From contig CAYTGR010000016.1 of assembly GCA_964437445.1 (NCBI GenBank), forward strand, positions 16,696 through 80,695: 64,000 nt of DNA, in the 5' to 3' direction. Each line of letters opens with the position of its first letter. The stretch's first letter is position 1. The notes beneath the pieces are model-generated. The model worked only from the letters and a program-made list of their open reading frames with translations, searched no databases and was not told the origin of the DNA. The DNA comes from CAYTGR01 sp964437445 (GTDB taxonomy: Bacteria; Chloroflexota; Anaerolineae; B4-G1; SLSP01). Of this stretch, positions 1 through 8,592 are shown piece by piece. A program made the translations under genes and the position numbers.

Positions 1-567
1 AAACTCTACGCCATCCAGGCCCCCCGCACCTACGAGACCCACATGCCCTGGCTCTGGCGCTTCTGGCTGAAGCTGCCCAACTACGGCCAGATGGCTATCT
101 TTGACCGGAGCTGGTACGGCCGGCTCCTGGTAGAGCGCGTGGAGGGCTTCACCCCGGAAAAAGTCTGGCGCGAGGCCTATGACGACATCGTCAGTTTTGA
201 ACGGACGATCGCCGACGACGGCTACATCATCATCAAGTTTTTCCTCCACATCAGCAAAGAGGAACAGAAGCGGCGCTTCAAAAAGCTGGAAAAAGATCCG
301 CTGGAGGCCTGGCACGTACAGCCGGAGGATTGGGAACACCACCGCAAATACGACGAGTATGTCATCGCCATTGAGGAAATGCTGGCCCGTACCGACACCG
401 AGTGGGGTCCCTGGACCCTCGTAGAAGCCACGGATCGCTACTGGACGCGCATCAAAGTCTTTGAGACCATCATCGGCCGCCTGGAAGAAACGCTCACCGC
501 GCGCGGGAAGCCGCTGCCGGAGACCCGCCCCGCAACGGCCACCGCGCCCAACGCCGAGGAGGATTAG
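1..567 (+). CDS. Polyphosphate kinase 2 family protein, 5' end outside window
   Basis: C-terminal part of a PPK2-family enzyme, which moves phosphate between polyphosphate and nucleotides in the cytoplasm. The frame is open from base 1, so the start and the Walker A loop lie outside the window. Visible are the Walker B/lid segment IFDRSWYGRLLVERVEGF (DRS motif), the HISKEEQ segment and the family C-terminal helix pattern. It lies 3 bp before a second PPK2 gene with which it shares the DRSWYGR, VER.EGF and HISKEEQ blocks. The pair therefore resembles a two-domain polyphosphate:AMP phosphotransferase split into two genes (inference). Family call is firm; nucleotide preference (AMP, ADP, GDP) cannot be read from this fragment. 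Confidence 0.9.
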   Translation, partial: KLYAIQAPRTYETHMPWLWRFWLKLPNYGQMAIFDRSWYGRLLVERVEGFTPEKVWREAYDDIVSFERTIADDGYIIIKFFLHISKEEQKRRFKKLEKDPLEAWHVQPEDWEHHRKYDEYVIAIEEMLARTDTEWGPWTLVEATDRYWTRIKVFETIIGRLEETLTARGKPLPETRPATATAPNAEED

Positions 568-570
568 TCC

Positions 571-1392
571 ATGTTGGAAACCGTTGACCTGACCAAAGCG
601 CTTTCCCCAGAGGAATATCGCCGGCAGCTGGTGCAATATCAACTCCAGCTGCGCGAGCTGGCTTACCAGCTTTACACCCACAAGCGCACGCTCATCATCG
701 TCTACGAGGGCTGGGATGCAGCCGGCAAGGGTGGCAATATCAAGCGTGTCACGGAGCGTTTGGACCCGCGTGGCTACGAAGTCTTTCCCATCGCCGCACC
801 GCAGGGCGAGGACAAAACCCACCATTACCTCTACCGCTTCTGGCGGCGGCTGCGCCCCCCCGAGGAAAAGCAAGTCCTCATTTTTGACCGCAGCTGGTAT
901 GGGCGGGTGATGGTAGAACGCATTGAGGGTTTCTGCACCGAGGCGGAGTGGAAACGCGCCTACCGCGAAATCAACGAATTTGAACATCAATTGACCGATT
1001 TCGGCAACATCCTGGTCAAATTCTGGATCCATATCAGCAAAGAAGAGCAACTGCGCCGCTTTCAAGAACGGGAGTCCATCGCCTACAAGGCCTGGAAATT
1101 GACCGACGAGGACTGGCGCAACCGCGCCAAGTGGGAGGCTTACGAAACGGCCGTGGAGGAAATGCTCCTCAAGACCAGCACGTTGTACGCGCCCTGGACC
1201 ATCGTGGAAGGCAACGACAAGTACTACGCCCGGGTCAAAACAGTGAAGACACTGGTGGAGACGCTGAGCCGGGCGCTGGATTACCAGCCGGCGGAACCGG
1301 CCGCCAAAGATAACGACAAGCAAGATGAGAATGAAAAAGACCAGGGGAAAAAGGGCAAAAAGGGCAAAGGAAAAAGAAAAGGGGAAAATTAA
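571..1392 (+). CDS. Polyphosphate kinase 2 family protein with Lys-rich tail
   Basis: Complete PPK2-family kinase of 273 residues. Walker A is YEGWDAAGKGG (about residues 45-55), Walker B/lid is IFDRSWYGRVMVERIEGF (about 105-122), followed by WIHISKEEQLRRF. The catalytic domain ends near residue 235. After it comes a tail of roughly 30 residues made mainly of Lys, Gly, Glu and Asp, which a PPK2 core does not need; a basic tail could hold polyphosphate (inference). A strong ribosome site GAGGAGGA (556-563) sits inside the end of the upstream PPK2 gene, so the two are translated as one operon. A perfect hairpin terminator follows. Confidence 0.93.
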   Translation: MLETVDLTKALSPEEYRRQLVQYQLQLRELAYQLYTHKRTLIIVYEGWDAAGKGGNIKRVTERLDPRGYEVFPIAAPQGEDKTHHYLYRFWRRLRPPEEKQVLIFDRSWYGRVMVERIEGFCTEAEWKRAYREINEFEHQLTDFGNILVKFWIHISKEEQLRRFQERESIAYKAWKLTDEDWRNRAKWEAYETAVEEMLLKTSTLYAPWTIVEGNDKYYARVKTVKTLVETLSRALDYQPAEPAAKDNDKQDENEKDQGKKGKKGKGKRKGEN

Positions 1393-1411
1393 GAAGTGAG
1401 GTGCCGCTACG

Positions 1412-1448
1412 GCCCGGCACAACCTTCGCAGTTGTGCCGGGCTATTTT
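1412..1448 (+). terminator. Intrinsic terminator after the PPK2 operon
   Basis: Perfect 12-bp stem GCCCGGCACAAC / GTTGTGCCGGGC (1412-1423 and 1431-1442) with a 7-base loop, followed by TATTTTGTT. The T-rich side is on + only, so it serves the PPK2 pair. Its right arm touches the stop codon of the convergent phosphoesterase gene. Confidence 0.9.
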
Positions 1449-2788
1449 GTTGCGCTCTGTAGCGCGACGCTGCGTTTCAGCATTTGCGCCAACAGGTCAC
1501 TTTTGGCCGTCGCGTCGGCGAACTCCTCGGCGGCCAGCTGGCGCGCATAGCAACGAATGACGATCCGCTTGCCGACCACCTGGGCTGTGACCTCCTCCAC
1601 CAGGCTTTGATGGGTACAATCCAGGCCGTCGGCCAGGCGGAGCAGGCCGGCCAGGATACCGACCAGCCGTTGCTCCAACGGCTTTAATTCCGCGAAGTGA
1701 GCATGGCGCGCAGCCGGAAGCGCCCCCCGGTGATACCGGGCTATGGAGCCGATGATGAGCCGCTCCCGCGCGTCAAACGGGAGCAACGGCGTCTCCAGGA
1801 TGATCCGCAACGCCGTTTTGTGATGGCCGGTCGCCCCTTCAATCCAGCCGATGTCGTGGAGCAGCCCGGCATATTGTAGCCAGGCCCGCTCCTGCATCCC
1901 CAGCCCGTGCAGCGGCTTCAGATCATCAAACAGCTGCAAGGCCAGCCGGGTCACCTGCTGGACGTGCTGCATGTCGGATTCGCAACTGCGCGCCAAGTCC
2001 AGCACGGCTGGCAACCACCCGGCCGCGGGATCTTCCGGCATGACTGAATCCGGGGCCTCCCCCAACACCACCTCCAGGGGCCGCCCTTGCACGACCATCT
2101 GCACAAAGGCTTCCGGCAGTTCGTGCGCGCGAATGGCCTCCACTATCCGCGCCACATCATACGGCACGCGGTAAAAATCCACCCGTAGCCGCTCGGCGGT
2201 CGCCTGCAAAATAGCATAACCGGCGCTGGGATCGCCATCGTCCGGCCGGCCCACACTGCCGGGATTGATAAACCAGACGCCGGCTACCTTGCGCTTGAAC
2301 GGCTGGTGGGAATGCCCGCAAATGATGACGTCGGCGTCAGCCGTCAAGGCCAGCTCTTGCAGCCGTTCTGCGGGGGTCTCCGGCCCCAGGTGTTCTTTGA
2401 CCGAGGCCGGGCTGCCATGCACCAACAAAATCCGCCGGTCCGCAACCTGCAGCCGGATCTCCTTAGGCAAGTCACGCAGGTAAGCCCGGCTTGCCTTGGA
2501 GAGATGCTCGTAGGCCCACCGGAAGGCCAATCCCTTTTCCTGGACCCTGGATTTCTTAGCTCCGCCTTTCCTGGCTCCTGCCTGTAGCGCTTTGAGATCG
2601 TAGTTCCCCACCACACTCAGCGCCTGCTCGGCCCGCAGGCGCTGCACCACCTCTTCCGGGAAGGGGCCGTAGCCGACGAAATCACCAACGTTCCACAGCG
2701 CCTCTACATGATGGTCGCGCGCGTGCGCCAGCACAGCCTCCAGCGCCGGCAGGTTGCCGTGTACGTCCCCGATCAGCGCGACTTTCAT
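1442..2788 (-). CDS. Metallophosphoesterase fused to Ppx/GppA-like HD domain
   Basis: 448 residues with two domains. Residues 1-240 are a calcineurin-like phosphoesterase of the YfcE/MJ0936 type: GDVHGN (7-12), GDFVGYG (35-41), GNYD, LVHGSP, and CGHSHQPF with NPGS. Residues about 265-445 are an HD-type helical domain: LLHDIGW gives the His-Asp pair, and LLRLADGLD matches the C-terminal HD domain of exopolyphosphatases (Ppx/GppA). It lies between two PPK2 genes and the YeiH/ppk1 genes, so a role in polyphosphate or phosphate-ester turnover is likely (inference); the substrate is unknown. The end converges on the PPK2 terminator. Domain calls are firm; I do not recall a named family with this fusion. 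Confidence 0.85.
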   Translation of the reverse strand: MKVALIGDVHGNLPALEAVLAHARDHHVEALWNVGDFVGYGPFPEEVVQRLRAEQALSVVGNYDLKALQAGARKGGAKKSRVQEKGLAFRWAYEHLSKASRAYLRDLPKEIRLQVADRRILLVHGSPASVKEHLGPETPAERLQELALTADADVIICGHSHQPFKRKVAGVWFINPGSVGRPDDGDPSAGYAILQATAERLRVDFYRVPYDVARIVEAIRAHELPEAFVQMVVQGRPLEVVLGEAPDSVMPEDPAAGWLPAVLDLARSCESDMQHVQQVTRLALQLFDDLKPLHGLGMQERAWLQYAGLLHDIGWIEGATGHHKTALRIILETPLLPFDARERLIIGSIARYHRGALPAARHAHFAELKPLEQRLVGILAGLLRLADGLDCTHQSLVEEVTAQVVGKRIVIRCYARQLAAEEFADATAKSDLLAQMLKRSVALQSATK

Positions 2789-2817
2789 CTGGTTTTCTCC
2801 GCCGGGGTTCTGTCAGT

Positions 2818-3897
2818 TCACCCAGTAATCGGTAGGACGAACGTGAAAATCAGCCAGGCCACCAGCAGAGCCAACAACGTATTGAAAACGGTCACGATGA
2901 GGAAAACCCAGACCGGCTTCCACCCCATCCGCTTGAAATCGGCCAGCGAAAGTTCCAGCCCCATGCAGACAAACGCTAACGTAAAGGCCCAGTTCTTGAA
3001 CGCTTCTATCGCGGTACCCTTGCCGCCGTCAATCAGACCGGCCGTATAGAGAATGGAAGCCAGGATGAACCCCAACACGAACTTGGGGAAGCGTTCCCAA
3101 ATGATGCGCGGGCTAGGCCGCCGCCCCCCGCTCTCGCGGGCCGCAAAATAGAGCGCCAACAGGAAAGCGACCACGCCGATAAAGGCGTTCTGGGTAGATT
3201 TGACAATGGAAGCAACTTTCTGGGCCTGTTCCCCGTAAATGGTCCCGGCCCCGACCACTGCGGCGGTGGTGTCAATGTTGCCGCCAAACCAGGCTCCAGC
3301 AACCGGTTGGGAAAGGTGCAGCGCCCCGGCCAGGAGCGGCGCAATCACCATCAACGGCAGCGCCACGACGATCACCAACGCTGTGATATAAGTCACCTGC
3401 TCCTTCTTTGCCATCACCGAGCCGGCCGCTGCAATCGCCGCCGAGACGCCGCAGATGGAGACCGCCGTTGACATCACCGCGCGGAGTTTATCATCCAGGC
3501 CAAATTTCCCACTCAGCCACCAGCAGAAGAAGAAAACACTGCTCATGATGATGAGTCCTTGCAGAATCGCCCCACCGGCGGCCGTGACCAGGAGCGAGAG
3601 ATTGATGCTGGCCCCCATCAGCACCAACCCGGTCTTCAAGAAGAGCTCCATCCGCATCCCAGGGCGAGCCCATTCATGAAGCTTGAGTCCCTTGAGGATC
3701 CCGTTGCCCAGCAACCCTAACAGGGCCGCCCACAGCGGATATTCCAACGCTTTACCGGGGATTCCGGCCGGCAGTTTCAACTGGTAAACCTGCTTCGTCA
3801 CCCACCAGGCCGCCAGCGCCAGGACAAAAACGATCGCCAAACCGCCGATCACACGCACCACCATAGAGCCGCTTCGGGAACCGGTACGGGCTGTCAT
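2818..3897 (-). CDS. YeiH-family putative sulfate exporter
   Basis: Multi-pass membrane protein of the UPF0324/YeiH family (about 359 residues, roughly ten hydrophobic segments). Family features are the GASINLSLL segment, SICGVSAAIAAA and GAWFGGNIDTTAAVVGAG. The start is set at ATG 3897 because AGGAGGTG lies 8 bases upstream; an in-frame ATG at 3924 precedes that site and has none. It follows a 51-residue membrane peptide gene on the same strand (49-bp gap). Members are annotated as sulfate exporters, but the substrate here is not shown. Its place within a polyphosphate cluster is unexplained. Confidence 0.87.
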   Translation of the reverse strand: MTARTGSRSGSMVVRVIGGLAIVFVLALAAWWVTKQVYQLKLPAGIPGKALEYPLWAALLGLLGNGILKGLKLHEWARPGMRMELFLKTGLVLMGASINLSLLVTAAGGAILQGLIIMSSVFFFCWWLSGKFGLDDKLRAVMSTAVSICGVSAAIAAAGSVMAKKEQVTYITALVIVVALPLMVIAPLLAGALHLSQPVAGAWFGGNIDTTAAVVGAGTIYGEQAQKVASIVKSTQNAFIGVVAFLLALYFAARESGGRRPSPRIIWERFPKFVLGFILASILYTAGLIDGGKGTAIEAFKNWAFTLAFVCMGLELSLADFKRMGWKPVWVFLIVTVFNTLLALLVAWLIFTFVLPITG

Positions 3898-3945
3898 TGA
3901 CCCACCTCCTAATCTTAATGTCAAAAATTACGCTTCACTCCTGGC

Positions 3946-4101
3946 TCAAAAAACGATTTTCAGGCCGTGCTCACCGAAAATGCCCAGGGCCGAGAGTAAG
4001 ATGAGCAAAAAGGCCAGAATGACCGCCAGCCAATCCTCGCTCAGGCGACGAGCACCGCCAGACGTCACACCCCCCTCGGCTTGCAACTCCGGTTCAGTCA
4101 T
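3946..4101 (-). CDS. 51-residue single-pass membrane protein upstream of YeiH
   Basis: Small gene of 51 codons: acidic N-terminus MTEPELQAEGG, then SEDWLAVILAFLLILLSALG as one transmembrane helix, then a short tail GEHGLKIVF. It is preceded by a near-ideal ribosome site AAAAGGAGGTG six bases before the ATG and sits between ppk1 and the YeiH gene, all co-directional. The E-D-W-x-A-V hydrophobic signature resembles the first segment of the long form of YeiH-type exporters, so this may be that segment as a separate subunit (inference). Strong translation signals make it a real gene; function unknown. Confidence 0.75.
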   Translation of the reverse strand: MTEPELQAEGGVTSGGARRLSEDWLAVILAFLLILLSALGIFGEHGLKIVF

Positions 4102-4152
4102 CTAACACCTCCTTTTGTGATTGAGACTCCATAGATTTGTCAAACATCCCCT

Positions 4153-6312
4153 CTAATCTTCCCAGTGCCACAACCCCTTGTGTTCTAACATCCACAGTTG
4201 GGAGTTGATAGCGGCCTCCCCCGATTTAACCGTCAACAGCTCGTAGTTGCCGTTAGGCAAAAGCCGCCGCGCCTTGACGTTGTCCTTCAAATGGATACCC
4301 AGGATGCTATCACGGATCATGGCCCGCAACCGGGGGTCCTGCACCGGGAAGAGCAACTCCACGCGCCGGTCCAGGTTACGCTGCATTAGATCGGCGCTGC
4401 CCATGAGGACTTCATCCTCCCCCCCGTTGTGAAAGTAGTAAATGCGCGCATGTTCCAGGAAGCGACCCACGATAGAAGTGACCGTGATGTTTTCGCTCAC
4501 CCCTTTCAGGCCGGGGCGCAGACAACACGTGCTCCGCACCTGCAAATCTACCTTCACACCGGCCTGGGAGGCCCGATAAAGCGCCACAATACAGGCCGGA
4601 TCCACCAGAGCGTTTAGTTTGAAGGCCAGGTAGCCATCACCGTGCTGCTGGTGGCGGTCAATCTCGCGCTGGATGCGATCCAGGATGCCCTGCCGCAAGC
4701 CGCTCGGCGCGACCAGCAGCTTGCGGTACTCCTGCTTGCGCGAATACCCCGTCAGGGCGTTGAAGAGATCCGCCGCATCGGAGGCCAGGTCCGGGTCGCA
4801 GGTAAAGTAGCCCAGGTCGGCGTAAACCCGTGCCGTGCTGACGTTGTAATTCCCTGTGCTGAAGTGGACGTAACGGACAATGCCGTGCGGTTCCCGCCGG
4901 ACCACCAGGCAGACTTTGGCGTGTGTCTTCAGCCCCATCAGCCCATAGACCACATGAACACCCGCGCGCTCCAACGCTCTGGCCCAGACGATGTTGTTTT
5001 CTTCATCAAAACGCGCCTTCAGCTCCACCAACACCGCGACCTGTTTACCGTTCTCGCGAGCCTCCATGAGCGCATCCACAATCGGAGAATTGGAGCCAAC
5101 TCGATACAGGGTCTGCTTGATGGCCAGCACGTTGGGATCACGGGCCGCTTCACGGACGAAATCCACCACCGGCAGGAAGCTGTCATACGGATGATAGAGC
5201 AGCAAGTCGTGGCGCTGAATCACCCGAAAGATATTCTCGCCGCGCGCCAGGGCCCGTGGCATCGCCGGCAGAAAAGGTAAATCCTTTAAATCCGGCCGAT
5301 CTACCCGCAGCAACTCCATCAGGCAGGACATTCCCAACGGCCGCTCCACCGCGTAAACCTGGTACGGGGCCAGGTTGCCGAGGTTTTCCACCAGCAGTTT
5401 GCGAATCCGCTCCGGCATAGCGGCATCCACTTCCAGCCGCACCACCGAGCCGAAGAAACGTTGGTCCACGCTGTCTTCCACCGTGCTCAACAGGTCAGAA
5501 GCTTCATCCTCCTGGATCTCCATATCGGCGTCGCGGGTCAGCCGAAAGGAATAGGCGGCGGCAATCTCTAACCCCGGAAACAGCAGATCCAGGTTGGCCG
5601 CAATCACCTCTTCCAGCCAGATGAAGTGATTGAACTTAGCCTCCCCTAACCCCAGCCGCTCGTAGCTGTCGGCTTTCTCCTCGGTCGGGATGGGAAGCAG
5701 GCGGGGAAAGATGTCAGGCACTTTCAGCCGCGCAAAGCGCTCCCCCCACTGGGGATCAATCACCAGCACGGCCAGGTTCAAACTGAGATTAGAAATGTGG
5801 GGGAACGGATGCGCCGGATCCGAAGCCAGGGGCGTCAACACCGGAAAGATCTCGCGCTCAAAATAGCGCCGGAGCAGTTTACGCTGCTTGCCCTTCAGTT
5901 CGCTGTAATTCAAGACATGGATATCGGCAGCGCGTAATTTGGGGGCCAGGTCATCCCGCCAACACTCAATCTGTTGAGCCAAAAACGGCAACAACCGCCG
6001 GCGGATGGCAGTCATCTGCTCGGCCGGCGTCATCCCGTCGGGCGGCGCTTCCAACACGCCCCCCACCAGCTGGCGGCGCAGTCCCGAAACCCGGATCATG
6101 AAAAATTCATCCGTGTTATTGGCAAAAATCGCCAGGAACTTGACCCGTTCCAGCAGCGGATGGCGCGTATCGCGCGCTTCCTCCAGCACGCGACCGTTAA
6201 ACTCCAACATACTGAGCTCACGGTTGATGTAAAAACGGCGACTGTTCAGGTTGGCCGCCTGGCGGGTTCCCGTTGGAGCAGCCGTCGCGGTCTCAGGTTT
6301 TTTCGTCGGCAT
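4153..6312 (-). CDS. ppk1: Polyphosphate kinase 1
   Basis: 719 residues, full length for PPK1, which makes polyphosphate from ATP through a phospho-histidine. The N domain begins near FYINRELSMLEFN (27-39), the head domain follows, and the catalytic C domains carry KQTLYRVGSNSPI, GLKTHAKVCLVVRRE (phospho-acceptor His of the first HxK motif), RYVHFSTGNYN, and HARIYYFHNGGEDEV with SADLMQRNLDRRVELLFPV near the end. ATG 6312 follows GGGGGGAGAGAACTGCC. It heads a - strand set with the 51-residue peptide, YeiH and the phosphoesterase/HD gene, opposite two PPK2 genes, so synthesis and use of polyphosphate are encoded side by side. Confidence 0.97.
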   Translation of the reverse strand: MPTKKPETATAAPTGTRQAANLNSRRFYINRELSMLEFNGRVLEEARDTRHPLLERVKFLAIFANNTDEFFMIRVSGLRRQLVGGVLEAPPDGMTPAEQMTAIRRRLLPFLAQQIECWRDDLAPKLRAADIHVLNYSELKGKQRKLLRRYFEREIFPVLTPLASDPAHPFPHISNLSLNLAVLVIDPQWGERFARLKVPDIFPRLLPIPTEEKADSYERLGLGEAKFNHFIWLEEVIAANLDLLFPGLEIAAAYSFRLTRDADMEIQEDEASDLLSTVEDSVDQRFFGSVVRLEVDAAMPERIRKLLVENLGNLAPYQVYAVERPLGMSCLMELLRVDRPDLKDLPFLPAMPRALARGENIFRVIQRHDLLLYHPYDSFLPVVDFVREAARDPNVLAIKQTLYRVGSNSPIVDALMEARENGKQVAVLVELKARFDEENNIVWARALERAGVHVVYGLMGLKTHAKVCLVVRREPHGIVRYVHFSTGNYNVSTARVYADLGYFTCDPDLASDAADLFNALTGYSRKQEYRKLLVAPSGLRQGILDRIQREIDRHQQHGDGYLAFKLNALVDPACIVALYRASQAGVKVDLQVRSTCCLRPGLKGVSENITVTSIVGRFLEHARIYYFHNGGEDEVLMGSADLMQRNLDRRVELLFPVQDPRLRAMIRDSILGIHLKDNVKARRLLPNGNYELLTVKSGEAAINSQLWMLEHKGLWHWED

Positions 6313-6376
6313 GGCAGTTCTCTCCCCCCCAGGTCGCGCAGTCTCGCGTCACAAGACTGACGCAGTGCCGAGTTTT

Positions 6377-6448
6377 TTCACCGTCGAGGACGCTGTGAAC
6401 GCAGCGAAAACCCTACCCCTCTGCGAACTCCGCGTTCTCGACGGTGAA
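6377..6448. repeat. Inverted repeat between ppk1 and flotillin genes
   Basis: TTCACCGTCGAG (6377-6388) pairs with CTCGACGGTGAA (6437-6448) across about 48 bases; the intervening part also has complementary words (GACGC/GCGT, CGCAG/CTGCG). Related wording recurs at 30974-31003 and 42930-42990. It occupies most of the 160-bp gap upstream of ppk1 and could be a dispersed element or leader structure; no T-run marks it as a terminator. Confidence 0.6.
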
Positions 6449-6472
6449 TGCTCGGTTTTGCTCTCACCAACT

Positions 6473-7867
6473 TCAGCTTTGCGGTTCCTCTGACTTGGTC
6501 CCCTGCGGCGCGGCCTGCACATCCAGCAGATCGGGCAATTTCAGCCCGGCCATCTCAAAGAGATTCTGGAGCGGCGGCAACGACTGGAGCAGCCCGGCCA
6601 TGAAGCGGGCGGTCGTTGGTGTCCCCTCGCTTCCAACGCCCGAATCCCACACCACTACCTTGTCAATCTTGAGGTTCTTGATCGCCTCCACCTGCGTGGC
6701 CACCAGCGCCGGCAACTTGTCGGTGATCATCAGCAGCGCCGCCAGCCGTGGATCTTGACCGGCCGCCGCCACAATCGCCGCCAGACCTTCAGCCTGCTTG
6801 ACCAGGATCTCCCGCTGCCCGCGCGCCTCGGCCTCCAGCTTGGCGTAGAGGGCATCGGCCGCGCCCTGAGCCTCCCGCCGCAACCGCTCGGCGACCGCGT
6901 CCGCCTCAATCTGCACCCGCTGCTTGGCAATCTCGGCGGCGACGATCACGTCGGCTTGCTGGGAGGCCCGCTGCCGTTCGGCACGCTGGAGCTCGGCCAG
7001 CCGCTCGGCCTGATAGGCCTCTTCCAGAGCTTTGGCCGCCTGGACCTTCTCGGCGGCGCTCCCCCGCCGGTTCGCCTCCGCCTCCCGTTCGCGCCGCAGG
7101 GCATTGGAGTTGGCGATCTGCACGGCGGCGGTGTTCTCGCCCTCCACGGCCGTCGCATTCGCCGCCGCTACCTGAACCCGCTGCTCGCGCTCCGCTTCCG
7201 CCTTGCCGATCTCCCCGTCACGGGTTCGCTCTGCCACCAGCTTCTTGGCTTCGTTGATGGCGCGCGCGGCGGCCTCCTGGCCCAGCGCCCGGATGTACCC
7301 CGACTCATCGGTGATGTCTTTGACGTTCACATTGATGAGCCGCAGGCCGATTTTCTTGAGCTCCACCTCCACGCCGTTGGTGATGTTCTCCACGAACTTG
7401 TCGCGGTTGGCGATGATCTCCTCAATGTCCATCGTGGCAATCACCACACGAGTCTGCCCGAAGATGATGTCCTCGGCGATCCGGCGGATCTCTTCGCGCG
7501 TCAGCCCCAGCAACCGTTCGGCAGCATTCTCCATCACCCCCGGTTCGGTAGAGATGCCGACCGTGAAGGTGGAGGGCGCGTCAATACGGATATTTTGCTT
7601 GGAAAGCGCACTCCGCAGATCAATTTCCATCGTGATTGGCGTCAGATCCAGGAAGGCATAATCCTGGATCACCGGGATAATAAAAGCGGCACCGCCGTGA
7701 ATCGGGCGTGACGAACGGGCCCCGGCCGCTCCCTTCCCCACCTTACCATAGATCACCATGATCTTATCCGGGGGGCAACGCTTGTAGCGGCTCAAGAGCG
7801 TTACCACCGTCACAATGACGACAAAAACGAGCGCCAACACCAGGAAAAGCCAGCCAATGTCATTCAT
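6473..7867 (-). CDS. Flotillin-like SPFH domain protein
   Basis: 464 residues. One N-terminal transmembrane helix (about 5-28), then an SPFH/Band 7 domain (about 35-190, with IRIDAPSTFTVGIST and LINVNVKDITDESGYI), then a long Ala/Glu/Arg-rich coiled coil (about 190-370) typical of flotillins, and a C-terminal segment. Flotillins form membrane scaffolds at ordered lipid domains. ATG 7867 follows GGAGGGA. It lies 60 bp downstream of an NfeD-like gene, the classical partner (YuaG/YuaF-type arrangement), so the two probably act together at the membrane. Confidence 0.93.
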   Translation of the reverse strand: MNDIGWLFLVLALVFVVIVTVVTLLSRYKRCPPDKIMVIYGKVGKGAAGARSSRPIHGGAAFIIPVIQDYAFLDLTPITMEIDLRSALSKQNIRIDAPSTFTVGISTEPGVMENAAERLLGLTREEIRRIAEDIIFGQTRVVIATMDIEEIIANRDKFVENITNGVEVELKKIGLRLINVNVKDITDESGYIRALGQEAAARAINEAKKLVAERTRDGEIGKAEAEREQRVQVAAANATAVEGENTAAVQIANSNALRREREAEANRRGSAAEKVQAAKALEEAYQAERLAELQRAERQRASQQADVIVAAEIAKQRVQIEADAVAERLRREAQGAADALYAKLEAEARGQREILVKQAEGLAAIVAAAGQDPRLAALLMITDKLPALVATQVEAIKNLKIDKVVVWDSGVGSEGTPTTARFMAGLLQSLPPLQNLFEMAGLKLPDLLDVQAAPQGTKSEEPQS

Positions 7868-7927
7868 CAGTTGTTCCCTCCATGTGAATCAGCGAGTCTA
7901 CAATTCATGCCACCAGCCAGAGCTACC

Positions 7928-8566
7928 TTAGAGTTCACGCTTGACCACCACTGTATTCTCATCCAACACTTTGACCACACGGACACGTACACCAGTCGGC
8001 AGCGGCTCTGCCTCCTCGGTGACGGCCGGCAATTCGCGCATCCGTCCCTGGACTACCAGCTGCACCTGGCCCTGACCCCGTCCCTGCGCCGGGATCGGCA
8101 AGTAAACCGTGCCGGCCTGCCCTTGCGCATTGCGATAATCCACTGTCCCCGATTCCGAAAGCCGGTAAATCATCGTCATCAGCCAGAAAACTACCAGTAA
8201 GAAGAGCGTGCCGACCACGGTCGCCACCGCAATGGTCGGCAGTAATGCGGCCTCCGACCGCAGCATAATCACACCCGTCCAGCCGAATCCCACAAAGAAG
8301 GCCAACACCGTCCGCACCGAGAAAACGCTGGCCGGCACATCGTGAGCGCCGATATCGTGGGCGCCGACATCGTGGACGCTCAAGTCGTGCCCCCCCACAT
8401 CCAGGTGACCAGACAGGTCCAGCCCTCCGCCATCGGCAGCCAGATGATCTCCCCCGGCGCCGAGTAGACTCAGGACCAGTTGAATCAACAAAATCGCGCT
8501 GGACAGCCCCGCGATAAGGTAAAAGAATTGCGCAGCCAGACCCAAAGTTCCCCACCAGGCACCCAT
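7928..8566 (-). CDS. NfeD-like membrane protein with His/Asp-rich loop
   Basis: 212 residues: TM helix at about 10-34, a loop rich in His and Asp (about 38-78), two TM helices (about 85-130), and a C-terminal OB-fold region with RNAQGQAGTVYLP and VRVVKVLDENTVVVKRE. This is the NfeD1/YuaF plan, and the gene precedes a flotillin gene. ATG 8566 follows GGTGAGGA. The loop contains the repeated words HDVGAHDIGAHDV, written by imperfect 15-bp DNA repeats near 8340-8390. Such a cluster of His/Asp on one loop may bind metal (inference). Confidence 0.85.
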   Translation of the reverse strand: MGAWWGTLGLAAQFFYLIAGLSSAILLIQLVLSLLGAGGDHLAADGGGLDLSGHLDVGGHDLSVHDVGAHDIGAHDVPASVFSVRTVLAFFVGFGWTGVIMLRSEAALLPTIAVATVVGTLFLLVVFWLMTMIYRLSESGTVDYRNAQGQAGTVYLPIPAQGRGQGQVQLVVQGRMRELPAVTEEAEPLPTGVRVRVVKVLDENTVVVKREL

Positions 8567-8592
8567 TTTTTCCTCACCTCCGTATTAAACTG

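Noticed and set aside
6377..6448. Terminator of ppk1 or flotillin transcript
   Set aside because: The arms are 48 bases apart and no T-run follows on either strand.
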